Shown piece by piece: positions 6,413-13,417 of a DNA stretch of 15,474 bases. Position 1 is the first letter of the stretch, and each line of letters opens with the position of its first letter. A program made the translations under genes and the position numbers. The notes below the pieces were generated by a model that worked only from the letters and a program-made list of their open reading frames with translations, was not told the DNA's origin and searched no databases. The stretch comes from Acidobacteriaceae bacterium (lineage in GTDB: Bacteria > Acidobacteriota > Terriglobia > Terriglobales > Acidobacteriaceae), in contig JASHUH010000639.1 of assembly GCA_030040115.1 (NCBI GenBank), positions 1 to 15,474 of the forward strand. Direction: 5' to 3'.

Positions 6413-7806
6413 GTCGCCGGCACAAACGAGCCTTCGCGTTCCACTCCGGCTGCTTCCGCGGGCAACACGGGCATTTCGATCACCTGGCTGTTCTCGCCAT
6501 CCGCCAGGTTCCCATACGCACCCTGCAACTGGGCCCGGATCAGCCCCACCGGCGTCTCCTGGTCGGTGGGATCGAAAACCAGCAGCGTCTTGCCCTCGGC
6601 GGTCTTCACCCGCGCCATCAGCCGCGGATCGTTCTCTCCCGCGGGCAGCTCGATGGCCGTAATCATGTGGTTGCCGATCAGCGAGGGCGCCGCCGGATCG
6701 ATTACCCCGCGCTCGCTGTCCACGTGCAGGTAATACGCCTTGACGCCGACCGCCTTCAGCATCGCGATCAGCAGCGTCGTCTTGTCTTTGCAATCCCCGT
6801 AGCGATTGCGAAAGATATCGTCCGCATAGTGCGCCTGCCATCCCCCGATACCCTTGACCACGATGAAATAGCGCACGTTCTTCTGGATATAGCTCGTGAT
6901 CCGGCTCAGCTTCGCATAAAGATCCGGCGCGCCCGCCGTCAACTGCTGCGCCGCCGCCGTAATCTGCGGCGTAGGATCGGTGCGGTGCGCCTCCAGTTCG
7001 TCCATCCACAGCCCGATGGACCGCCATTGGTTGTCCACGCCGTGGGTGGCTTCATCGCCCCACTTCACCTCCATGCGCGCGACCAACGCATCCCACGGCG
7101 GCGTGGCGCGCATATCTTCAAGATCCAGCGCCGGCACATCGTGAAGCTCCCAGCGCAATCGCTCCGGACCCACCTCCTCCGGCTTCACCGGCGTGAACTT
7201 GCTCCACGAATCGGCGAAATGGCCCCCGGGGGACAAGGCTAATTCCAGCGCCTCATTCGCCACCGGAATCGAAGATTGAATCTGCCACACCTCGGAGTCC
7301 ATGTACGGCCGCAAGTGGCTCTCGGTTTCGCACACCACCACCGCGCCCGGATCCGCTCCCGGGGGATTCAGAATGCGAAAGCGGTCGGAAAACTGCAAAT
7401 CCGCGCTTTCGTATGCGCCCACATCCCTGAAATCGGCATCCTTGGCCTCCAACTGGCGGCCGTCCGCGGCGATGGTCCAGGAATGAAAGTAGTCCAGTTT
7501 CTCGTCGCTGTCGTATTCGGCCTCGCAATGCGCGTACCGTCGCCCCTGCGGCTTCAAAATCCGCACCGCCGACCGCTCCCGCTCCACGGCGTGGTTTTGC
7601 TCGTCTACGGTAATCAGATACTCATCCCAGAGCATCACCGCCGCAGCCTGCGCGGCGTCAGCCGGAGTGGCCGTCTTGGCGGCGTCCAGCGCCCACTGCG
7701 GCGCGGGCTCGCTTTTACTGGCCCTCGCCGCGGGACCCAGGCCAAACATCGCCGCACCCACGCATGCCGCGGCGCACCATCGCCCGCAACTTACCATGCG
7801 CCCCAT
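6409..7806 (-). CDS. DUF3857 plus transglutaminase-like secreted protein, frame interrupted at its C-terminus
   Basis: About 465 residues before a premature TGA. A signal peptide (about 1-29, ending AARA) precedes a DUF3857-type beta region (about 50-220). A transglutaminase-like core follows with an intact papain-like triad: Cys339 in YGDCKDKTTLL, His380 in GNHMITAIEL and Asp412 in LVFDPTDQ. It is expected to act outside the inner membrane on proteins or peptides; the substrate is unknown. The start ATG at 7806 has AGAGGAAA about 8 bases upstream and begins only two bases after the stop of the preceding paralogue, so translation is probably coupled. Relatives continue another 200 or so residues past the core; here that part is in a different frame (5831-6412). 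The catalytic half could still fold alone. Confidence 0.85.
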   Translation of the reverse strand: MGRMVSCGRWCAAACVGAAMFGLGPAARASKSEPAPQWALDAAKTATPADAAQAAAVMLWDEYLITVDEQNHAVERERSAVRILKPQGRRYAHCEAEYDSDEKLDYFHSWTIAADGRQLEAKDADFRDVGAYESADLQFSDRFRILNPPGADPGAVVVCETESHLRPYMDSEVWQIQSSIPVANEALELALSPGGHFADSWSKFTPVKPEEVGPERLRWELHDVPALDLEDMRATPPWDALVARMEVKWGDEATHGVDNQWRSIGLWMDELEAHRTDPTPQITAAAQQLTAGAPDLYAKLSRITSYIQKNVRYFIVVKGIGGWQAHYADDIFRNRYGDCKDKTTLLIAMLKAVGVKAYYLHVDSERGVIDPAAPSLIGNHMITAIELPAGENDPRLMARVKTAEGKTLLVFDPTDQETPVGLIRAQLQGAYGNLADGENSQVIEMPVLPAEAAGVEREGSFVPAT

Positions 7807-7808
7807 GC

Positions 7809-9806
7809 TCAGTTTCCTCTCGCTTCCGCCGCCTCGCGCAGCACCAGTTCCTGCTGGTCGTCCGTGGCTACTTTGGCGTAAAAGCTTCGCAGGGTCTCGT
7901 ACTCCTCCGGCTTGCACTGTGTAAAGCCGCGCGCCAGCAAGCGCTGAACTTCGAGCGTGCCCGGATCGGATTTGCTTTTGGTCACATACAGCGCGTGCCC
8001 CGTCCAGGGAAGGGTTGCGTCCTGCGGCGCACCCTCCACCCTCAGGCCCGCTGGCGGGTGATACTTCACGGCGTCGGTCACCACCTCGCCGTAGCGCATG
8101 TCCACCGGCGCGATCCGCTTGGCCTCGTGCACAAACGGCTCGCGCGCCCTGGTCTCGAAAAAATATCCGGGCAGAATGATCCGTTTCGCGGTCGCCATCC
8201 CCATCGATCCCGTCACCTTCACCATGGCGACGAGGTTGTCGGCCGGATTGTCCATGCCCAGGAAATGATCCACATGCGCGTCCACGCCATTGGGAACCAT
8301 CTCTTCCACTTCGCGGTCGAACTGCTTCTTCACTTCGGAGTCGTCGTTTTCAAGCTCCCGCTGCCGCCAGCGCAGCGCCTCCTGGCCGGCCATCACAAAG
8401 ATAATCGTTCCGGTCACGCCGCCTTGCCCGTCCAGCGTCAGGTCCGCGTCCCGCTCCAGCGTATTGAGCTTGTAATTCTGCTCCGGCGTGACCAGAAACC
8501 CGCTCCCCTGCGCGGACTGCCGGATGCCGCCCACGCCCGAGTGCCGCCAGCTCACCGCCTCAAAAGGGCACATCTTTTCGCCCGGGTCGAGGAGGGTTTC
8601 CTTTCCTCCGGCGTCCAGAATCACCATCGTGTCGTCAAACTGATCGGCATCCATATAGGCGGGGTCGAAAGGACCCTCCAGGCGATCGACCACTTTGGCC
8701 GCGTACGCTGTCAACCCCGCGGCCCGCAGCATGGCCAGGTAAAGCAGGGCAATGTCTTCGCTCGACCCGCTTTTTTGCGCCCAGGTGTCTTCGGCCCGCT
8801 TGGCCATCCTCAGCTTCAGTTGCTTCAGCTCCGAGGCGCTCTTTTGCCGCGAGTAGTCGGTGTTATCCAGCGCCTGCACCGCCGCGTAGAGTTTCTGCGC
8901 CTTCATCTCGTCGCTGTCGCCGGGCGCGATCAGGCTGCCCACCGCGGCGCGAATTTCTTTGCCGGGATCCGCAAAATGGTCCACGTCCTTCGACCACCGC
9001 TTGGTCTCGCCGGCCCAGAAATCATTCGCGTTGGCCGCGGCTATGTAATAAAAGAACACCTTGTAGAGATAGCTCTGGATCGGGGGCATCCATTCCTCGT
9101 CGGGAATCGCCGGAATGTCCGTCACATCCAGGCTGAACCGGCCCATCGCATCCTGGTTCAGCTTCTGTCCGTTCGGCAATCTCATCCACCACTCAAGGGT
9201 GTTCAGCACCTGTCCCCGGCTATTGGTGAAGTAATGGCTGGTGATGTTCTGGTCGCCCCTCAAAAACCCCTTGAACGGCGTAAACGCATAGTGCGCATGG
9301 TGAACAAAATACCGGCGCTGAATCTCCCATGTCGGCGAGGAAACGTGGTCGTCCGGATATTCCAGGTTGTAGCGATACTCCAGAACGCTGCCCACTTCGA
9401 CGCTGGGTAACGTAAACACCTTGCGCCCGAATCGCACGTCTCCCGATTTCGCCACCAGCAGGTCTTCCGGCTTTCCTTCGAGCGGAAGTACCGTCCCGTC
9501 GGGATGGATGGTCCTGGCCTGGATATCCGTCACCTGGAAATTGCCTCTGTAGGGGATCTCCACCGTGGCCAGCTCCTTGCCCTTTTCGGTCAGCACCTTG
9601 ATCTGCGCGTAATAGCTCTGGGTGTGCAACTGGTCGTCGGCGGTCTCCTGGATATCGAGATACACGGCCGCCGCTCCCGGAGCTTGGGGGTCGGAAGTCA
9701 TTTTGAGTTCATCTTGAGATGGCGACTGAAATTGCGCCTGGAGAACAACCGGAAGAGCCGAGGCAATAGCTACAACTGCGCTGCGTAGCACAGAAGAAGT
9801 CCGCAT
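7809..9806 (-). CDS. DUF3857-domain secreted protein with degenerate transglutaminase-like core
   Basis: A 665-residue exported protein: signal peptide 1-24 (ends VLQAQ), DUF3857 beta domain (about 45-270), transglutaminase-like core (about 300-415) and a C-terminal beta domain. In the core, the position of the catalytic Cys is Ser349 (KSGSSEDIALLYLAMLRAAG). The His position is Asp392 (QFDDTMVIL). Only Asp407 (LLDPGEKMCPF) of the triad is kept. Family knowledge predicts little or no cysteine-type catalysis, so a binding or scaffold role is inferred. The ATG at 9806 is preceded by AAGGT at suitable distance. It is the first gene of the operon, followed two bases later by the paralogue that keeps the triad. 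An AT-rich hairpin and a TACAAT box lie upstream. Confidence 0.9.
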   Translation of the reverse strand: MRTSSVLRSAVVAIASALPVVLQAQFQSPSQDELKMTSDPQAPGAAAVYLDIQETADDQLHTQSYYAQIKVLTEKGKELATVEIPYRGNFQVTDIQARTIHPDGTVLPLEGKPEDLLVAKSGDVRFGRKVFTLPSVEVGSVLEYRYNLEYPDDHVSSPTWEIQRRYFVHHAHYAFTPFKGFLRGDQNITSHYFTNSRGQVLNTLEWWMRLPNGQKLNQDAMGRFSLDVTDIPAIPDEEWMPPIQSYLYKVFFYYIAAANANDFWAGETKRWSKDVDHFADPGKEIRAAVGSLIAPGDSDEMKAQKLYAAVQALDNTDYSRQKSASELKQLKLRMAKRAEDTWAQKSGSSEDIALLYLAMLRAAGLTAYAAKVVDRLEGPFDPAYMDADQFDDTMVILDAGGKETLLDPGEKMCPFEAVSWRHSGVGGIRQSAQGSGFLVTPEQNYKLNTLERDADLTLDGQGGVTGTIIFVMAGQEALRWRQRELENDDSEVKKQFDREVEEMVPNGVDAHVDHFLGMDNPADNLVAMVKVTGSMGMATAKRIILPGYFFETRAREPFVHEAKRIAPVDMRYGEVVTDAVKYHPPAGLRVEGAPQDATLPWTGHALYVTKSKSDPGTLEVQRLLARGFTQCKPEEYETLRSFYAKVATDDQQELVLREAAEARGN

Positions 9807-9836
9807 AGTTTTACCTTGGGGGGGAACAACACACGC

Positions 9837-9842
9837 ATTGTA
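9837..9842 (-). promoter_or_regulatory. Probable -10 box of the DUF3857 operon
   Basis: The minus strand reads TACAAT, five of six to consensus, about 30 bases upstream of the ATG at 9806. The transcript would start near 9830, leaving a short leader that holds the AAGGT ribosome site after a run of seven C (minus strand). The -35 region falls inside the hairpin at 9845-9879, where TTGCCG is the best but over-spaced candidate. Confidence 0.4.
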
Positions 9843-9844
9843 CC

Positions 9845-9879
9845 GCGGAAATTTTTGCGTGGCGGCAAAATTTTTCCGC
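9845..9879. promoter_or_regulatory. AT-rich near-perfect inverted repeat (operator or terminator-like hairpin)
   Basis: Left arm 9845-9858 and right arm 9865-9879 pair over seven outer base pairs (GCGGAAA with TTTCCGC) and six inner ones (TTTTGC with GCAAAA), with a 1x2 internal bulge and a six-base loop. It sits 31 bp after the maf stop and overlaps the -35 region of the DUF3857 operon. It could end maf transcription; no separate T-run follows, though the stem itself has A/T runs. It could equally be an operator. Which role applies cannot be settled from sequence. Confidence 0.5.
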
Positions 9880-9909
9880 TCCTATTGCGGCACGCCGATC
9901 GCCCGCCGC

Positions 9910-10512
9910 CTACGCTCCCTTCATTCCCGCGCCTTCGAGCAACGCGCACACCAGCGCCAGCGGCAGCCCTACCACGTTGAAATAACAGCCCTCTATGCGC
10001 GGAATCCAACGCGCCGCCCACCCCTGAATAGCGTATGCGCCGGCCTTGTCCATGGGCTCACCGCCGGCCACATAAGCGGCAATCTCCTGGTCTCGCAAAG
10101 TGAGAAACCGCACCCCCGTCACCTCCGCGGCCACTTCCACCCGCTCCGCGGTTTGAAGCGCCACCCCAGTCATCACCCGGTGCGTACGCCCCGACAGCAG
10201 GCGCAGCATTCGCGCCGCGTCAGCCGTGTCCTCCGGCTTACCCAGAATCTGCCTGTCCACCGTCACCGTGGTGTCCGCGCCGAGCACCGCGAGCCGACCC
10301 TCCCCACCTTCCATCGCGTGCCGATCCGATTCCGTCGTCAGCTCGCGAAACACCGCCTCCGCTTTTTCGCGCGCCAGCCGCACCACGTAGGCAATCGGGT
10401 CTTCGCCCATGCGCGGCTCCTCCGGAATCCGCGCGGGATGCACTTTGAATTCATAGCCGGCCTGGGAAAGCAGTTCCCGGCGGCGTGGCGAAGCGGAGGC
10501 AAGAACCAACAT
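9910..10512 (-). CDS. maf: Maf family nucleoside triphosphate pyrophosphatase (dTTP/UTP type)
   Basis: A 200-residue cytosolic house-cleaning enzyme that hydrolyses non-canonical or excess nucleotides to monophosphate plus pyrophosphate; the family is also linked to septum inhibition. It opens with MLVLASASPRRRELL, the nucleotide-binding signature. The catalytic Asp80 is in LGADTTV, GKP at 91-93, SGRTH at 107-111, DKAGAYAIQG at 155-164 and the closing YFNVVGLPL near 177-185. The YAIQG form fits the YhdE (dTTP/UTP) branch. The start is set by the family N-terminus; upstream in-frame codons (to 10581) would add a basic, non-conserved 23 residues and overlap the inverted repeat at 10525-10581. 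No Shine-Dalgarno precedes the chosen ATG, so the message may be leaderless or structure-controlled. Confidence 0.93.
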   Translation of the reverse strand: MLVLASASPRRRELLSQAGYEFKVHPARIPEEPRMGEDPIAYVVRLAREKAEAVFRELTTESDRHAMEGGEGRLAVLGADTTVTVDRQILGKPEDTADAARMLRLLSGRTHRVMTGVALQTAERVEVAAEVTGVRFLTLRDQEIAAYVAGGEPMDKAGAYAIQGWAARWIPRIEGCYFNVVGLPLALVCALLEGAGMKGA

Positions 10513-10524
10513 AGGAACAGCATA

Positions 10525-10581
10525 TTGCCCATATCTTCTCCGCGTTCTTGCTCTGGTCTGGCTTGGAAAAGATATGGGCAA
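10525..10581. repeat. Long inverted repeat (13-bp perfect arms) upstream of maf
   Basis: TTGCCCATATCTT at 10525-10537 is mirrored exactly by AAGATATGGGCAA at 10569-10581; after one mismatch, three or four more bases also pair, leaving a loop of roughly 20 bases. It lies between the stop of the secreted protein gene (10611) and the maf start (10512), both transcribed leftwards. It could be a terminator (no T-run follows on the minus strand), a structure in the maf leader, or a protein-binding site. Confidence 0.7.
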
Positions 10582-10610
10582 CTTTGCCGCCGGGTTTCAG
10601 TTCTCCCCGC

Positions 10611-12314
10611 TCACCGCCCAAAACCGTATTCGTCGTCGCCATCGTGATCGACGCCCGTATCCGGAGTGAACGAGACTCCCCGCAGCACTTCGCCAAAACC
10701 CGCCGTGCGCAAGGTGATGAACTGCTCGCCGGCGGCTGCCGTCGCGCTGGTGTTGGCCAGGTTATCGGTGATGACCACCAGCTTATCCGGATCCGCGCCT
10801 GTATCGCCGCCGCCGCTCGTGGTTGAGGTGATCGCCCAGATCGTCACCGTCCCGTCGTCATTTACCCTCCCCACGATGTTACGGAGCCCATCGGTCGTTG
10901 GTGACCAGGGCTGTCCGGTCACGGAGTTGGTCCCGGTCGGATAGCCGGGAACCGTGTACGGTGTGCCGATGGCGAGCCCGTTGGTCAACACGTAGGCCAT
11001 CGTCCACTCTCCAGTGGCAGAGTTGAAGACCCATTTTTGCAGGCCGGCCGTGGTCTGCCCCGCTGCGTGCGTGTAAATATCGTCGGGACCGCTGTAGCCG
11101 TCGCCCTCGTCGGCCACGTAAAGAGTGGTCGCATTCGCGAACCACAGGCCAAAGGGATAGAGGACGCCGGTCGACGATTTGGCAAGCGTAGTGGAGAAGC
11201 CCTTCAGGATGCACATGTTACTGGGCAAACCGGTAGTCTGCAGCGTGGATGGATCGTAGCTGAGAGGAGCTGTCGGCAACTTGGCGGAAGGCGAGGGCGA
11301 TCCCACGCCGTTCGGACAGGCCGCGCCCGTGGTGTCGACGAAGTACACCGTGTTCACGCCGTTGCCGCCGCTGCCTTTGGTGAAGTACAGAACATTGTCG
11401 AAGACCGTCATGCCGCGGAAGTTATCGTCTTTGCCGATCTTGTCGGCCTTGTCTCCTAAAAGGGTCACGGAAAAGCTGCCCACCGGCGTTGGCTGGCCGG
11501 GAGCCTGGTTCGCCTCGGGTTCATGCAGCAGGTCAAAGATCTGGGCGCCCGCGCCGAGGACCACCCCGTTGGGCTGCGGGCTACTGCCGTTGCCCGCGTT
11601 GCCCGCGGTGTAAAACACCGGGTTGCCATAGGTATTGTTGAGAATCGCCGCGCGGCCATTGTTACCGCTATAGGCGTTGGTCTCGGTAAAGCTGAAGCGT
11701 CCAAAGCGGTCCACCATGGCGGCGGCGCGGTAGTACGCCCCGGGAACAGGATTGGTGGGATCGATGACGCCGGGAGTGTTGGCATTGGAGACGTCGATGG
11801 CGTTCACAGGCGCCACGTAATCGATGAAGGTGAGATATCGGCCGTCGGTCGAGAGATCCAGCGCCCCCTCGGATTTGGAGCTGAAGCTGGTGACAAGATG
11901 ATCGCTGGAGCCGGTAACACCGCGCATGAGGCTATTGGGAACCTCAAGCGAATTGATCGGAAAACCCCATGGTGTCATCTGGTCAAGGTAAAGCCGCGAG
12001 GTGATGCCGAAACTGCCGTCGACGGTGGCGTTATTGAACACGTAGGGAAAGAGGCCGTTGTTGATGGCCGAGACGCAATTTCCGTCCGTGCAATTTGGCG
12101 GCAGTTGTTCGCCGACGGTCACATTGCTGGCAAGATTGTCATAGACGCTGCGACTCACCACCAGATTCCCGGGATAGAACTGGAATTCTGGCTGGCGGCC
12201 GAAGTCCTGAGCGGAAACGGCATGGGGCAAGGCGGCTGCCGCCAGACCGGCGGCGACGACAAGGCGCGACGGCAAGCAGCGCAGCAAAAGGCCGCTCGAG
12301 GCATAAAATTTCAT
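10611..12314 (-). CDS. Secreted protein of unknown function, possibly a beta-propeller
   Basis: A 567-residue exported protein I cannot assign. A signal peptide covers residues 1-35 (RLVVAAGLAAAALPHAVSA, then QD). The mature chain is rich in Asn, Gly, Ser, Thr and Tyr, with blade-like segments such as GALDLSTDGRYLTFID, FRGMTVFDNVLYFTKGSGG and FGLWFANATTLYVADEGDG, as in propeller proteins. Cysteines are few and mostly in the mature part (PPNCTDGNC, ACPNG, NMCIL). The last residues, DTGVDHDGDDEYGFGR, are strongly acidic and resemble a calcium-binding loop. The start ATG at 12314 follows a perfect AGGAGG (12324-12329, complement), outweighing longer in-frame starts that would put 64 extra residues before the signal peptide. 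It is probably periplasmic or extracellular; the substrate is unknown. It is the first gene of a leftward run that continues into maf. Confidence 0.8.
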   Translation of the reverse strand: MKFYASSGLLLRCLPSRLVVAAGLAAAALPHAVSAQDFGRQPEFQFYPGNLVVSRSVYDNLASNVTVGEQLPPNCTDGNCVSAINNGLFPYVFNNATVDGSFGITSRLYLDQMTPWGFPINSLEVPNSLMRGVTGSSDHLVTSFSSKSEGALDLSTDGRYLTFIDYVAPVNAIDVSNANTPGVIDPTNPVPGAYYRAAAMVDRFGRFSFTETNAYSGNNGRAAILNNTYGNPVFYTAGNAGNGSSPQPNGVVLGAGAQIFDLLHEPEANQAPGQPTPVGSFSVTLLGDKADKIGKDDNFRGMTVFDNVLYFTKGSGGNGVNTVYFVDTTGAACPNGVGSPSPSAKLPTAPLSYDPSTLQTTGLPSNMCILKGFSTTLAKSSTGVLYPFGLWFANATTLYVADEGDGYSGPDDIYTHAAGQTTAGLQKWVFNSATGEWTMAYVLTNGLAIGTPYTVPGYPTGTNSVTGQPWSPTTDGLRNIVGRVNDDGTVTIWAITSTTSGGGDTGADPDKLVVITDNLANTSATAAAGEQFITLRTAGFGEVLRGVSFTPDTGVDHDGDDEYGFGR

Positions 12315-12507
12315 ACGAGTTTTCCTCCTGAGGCTGTTAAAGGGAAAATTGATCTGAGGGCAAACAACGCCAACGACCATAGCAGCCAGAAATGAACCAA
12401 CGATGAACGGTGCGAGAAAGGTTTTTAACAATCCGCCCAAACCAACCCGTCGAGCCGGGCTCCACTCGCCGTTCGCCTCCGCTCCCGAATCGATCTCCCT
12501 ATACACT

Positions 12508-12525
12508 GGACAAAGGGCTTTGTCC
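12508..12525. promoter_or_regulatory. 18-bp palindrome near the promoter of the membrane-protein pair
   Basis: GGACAAAG, two G, CTTTGTCC: eight perfect base pairs around a two-base centre, too tight to be an efficient RNA hairpin but a normal shape for a dimeric repressor site. A TATACA (12500-12505) lies directly upstream and could be a -10 box, which would put the palindrome over the transcription start, about 30-45 bases before the ATG at 12554. No clear -35 was found. Confidence 0.45.
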
Positions 12526-12553
12526 GCAGTTGGGATCGCCCGGCTAGGACGCG

Positions 12554-13360
12554 ATGCATTTTCAACTTTCGACCGACGCGGTTCTTTGGATCCTCACCTT
12601 TGCGGCCCTGCTCGTCCTGCTCGTGGTGCTGCTGGGACGTGACCGGGCGCGTCGTTTTCCCCTCTTCATGGCCAGCATCGCGGTCGTCACCCTCCGCCTG
12701 CTCGTCACCCGTCTCCTGTTCAACCGCATCAAGCCCATGATCCTGAGCGAGATACTGCTCACCCTCGCCGACCTGGGCGCCTTGGCCGCCTTGCTCGTTA
12801 TTGTGGAAATGGCGCGCACCGCTTTTGCCAAGGCCTCCCGCTTGGTCGCGCTCGGCGTCACCTTCGCGGCGCTGGCCGTCAGTGGAACGGCGCTGGCCCT
12901 CTGGGGTCCGTGGCCTTCGTGGGCCACGCTCACCGTTTCCTCCACTTTGGCCACGCTGCGCCGCATGCAGATGGCCGCGGAGAAAGGAGACCTGCTTGCC
13001 GGCATGCTCGCCATCGAACTGGCCTTTCTGGTCGTGTTCTTCGGTCGCCGCTTTCACGCCGGATGGCGCAGCCACGTGCAGCGCATCGTTCTGGGCCTCG
13101 CGGTAGCGGCCGCCGCGCAAATCACCGTGCGCGGCGTCTGGCAGGCCATCACGCTTAAGGCCGTCGTGCACAGCCGCACCCAATACGACAGCCTCATGAC
13201 CCTGCGCGACCGCATGTATTCGGCCAACGACATCGTCTACTTGGGCGTTCTCATCTGGTGGATCGTTTCGCTGTGGTTCGACGAACCTGGCGCGAAGACA
13301 CACGGCGCGGAGTCGTCCGGTTCACGCGTCGCCAAACCGGCCGTTCGCGCCTCAACCTGA
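12554..13360 (+). CDS. Seven-segment integral membrane protein, unknown function
   Basis: A 268-residue hydrophobic protein with about seven membrane segments: near 8-28, 35-54, 62-86, 96-116, 147-164, 174-196 and 223-243. The N-terminus is predicted outside and the Arg/Lys-rich loops and C-terminal tail (about 244-268) inside by the positive-inside rule. Short charged loops carry GRDRARRFP, MQMAAEKGD and RTQYDSLMTLRDRMYSANDIVY. I recognise no transporter, kinase or enzyme motif. AGGA precedes the ATG at 12554 at a workable distance. The next gene starts 57 bp downstream on the same strand and also encodes an envelope protein, so an operon is likely. Codon choice and GC content match the neighbours. 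Confidence 0.8.
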   Translation: MHFQLSTDAVLWILTFAALLVLLVVLLGRDRARRFPLFMASIAVVTLRLLVTRLLFNRIKPMILSEILLTLADLGALAALLVIVEMARTAFAKASRLVALGVTFAALAVSGTALALWGPWPSWATLTVSSTLATLRRMQMAAEKGDLLAGMLAIELAFLVVFFGRRFHAGWRSHVQRIVLGLAVAAAAQITVRGVWQAITLKAVVHSRTQYDSLMTLRDRMYSANDIVYLGVLIWWIVSLWFDEPGAKTHGAESSGSRVAKPAVRAST

Positions 13361-13417
13361 CCACGCGACAACCGAAAATTCCTTGCCGCCACGCCGCGGC
13401 TGGTCTAGCGTTGAGCC

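Noticed and set aside
5765..6733. Plus-strand open frame opposite the split transglutaminase-like gene, which could have explained the frame break as an unrelated gene
   Set aside because: The minus-strand frames on both sides of the break continue one family domain, while this frame has no motif or ribosome site.
7764..9410. 548-codon plus-strand open frame opposite the DUF3857 genes
   Set aside because: It is the antisense of a gene with a signal peptide, ribosome site and a recognisable fold; its product is His/Arg/Gly-rich with no motif.
11523..12395. 290-codon plus-strand frame opposite the secreted protein gene
   Set aside because: Antisense to a gene with a perfect AGGAGG and signal peptide; no domain seen.
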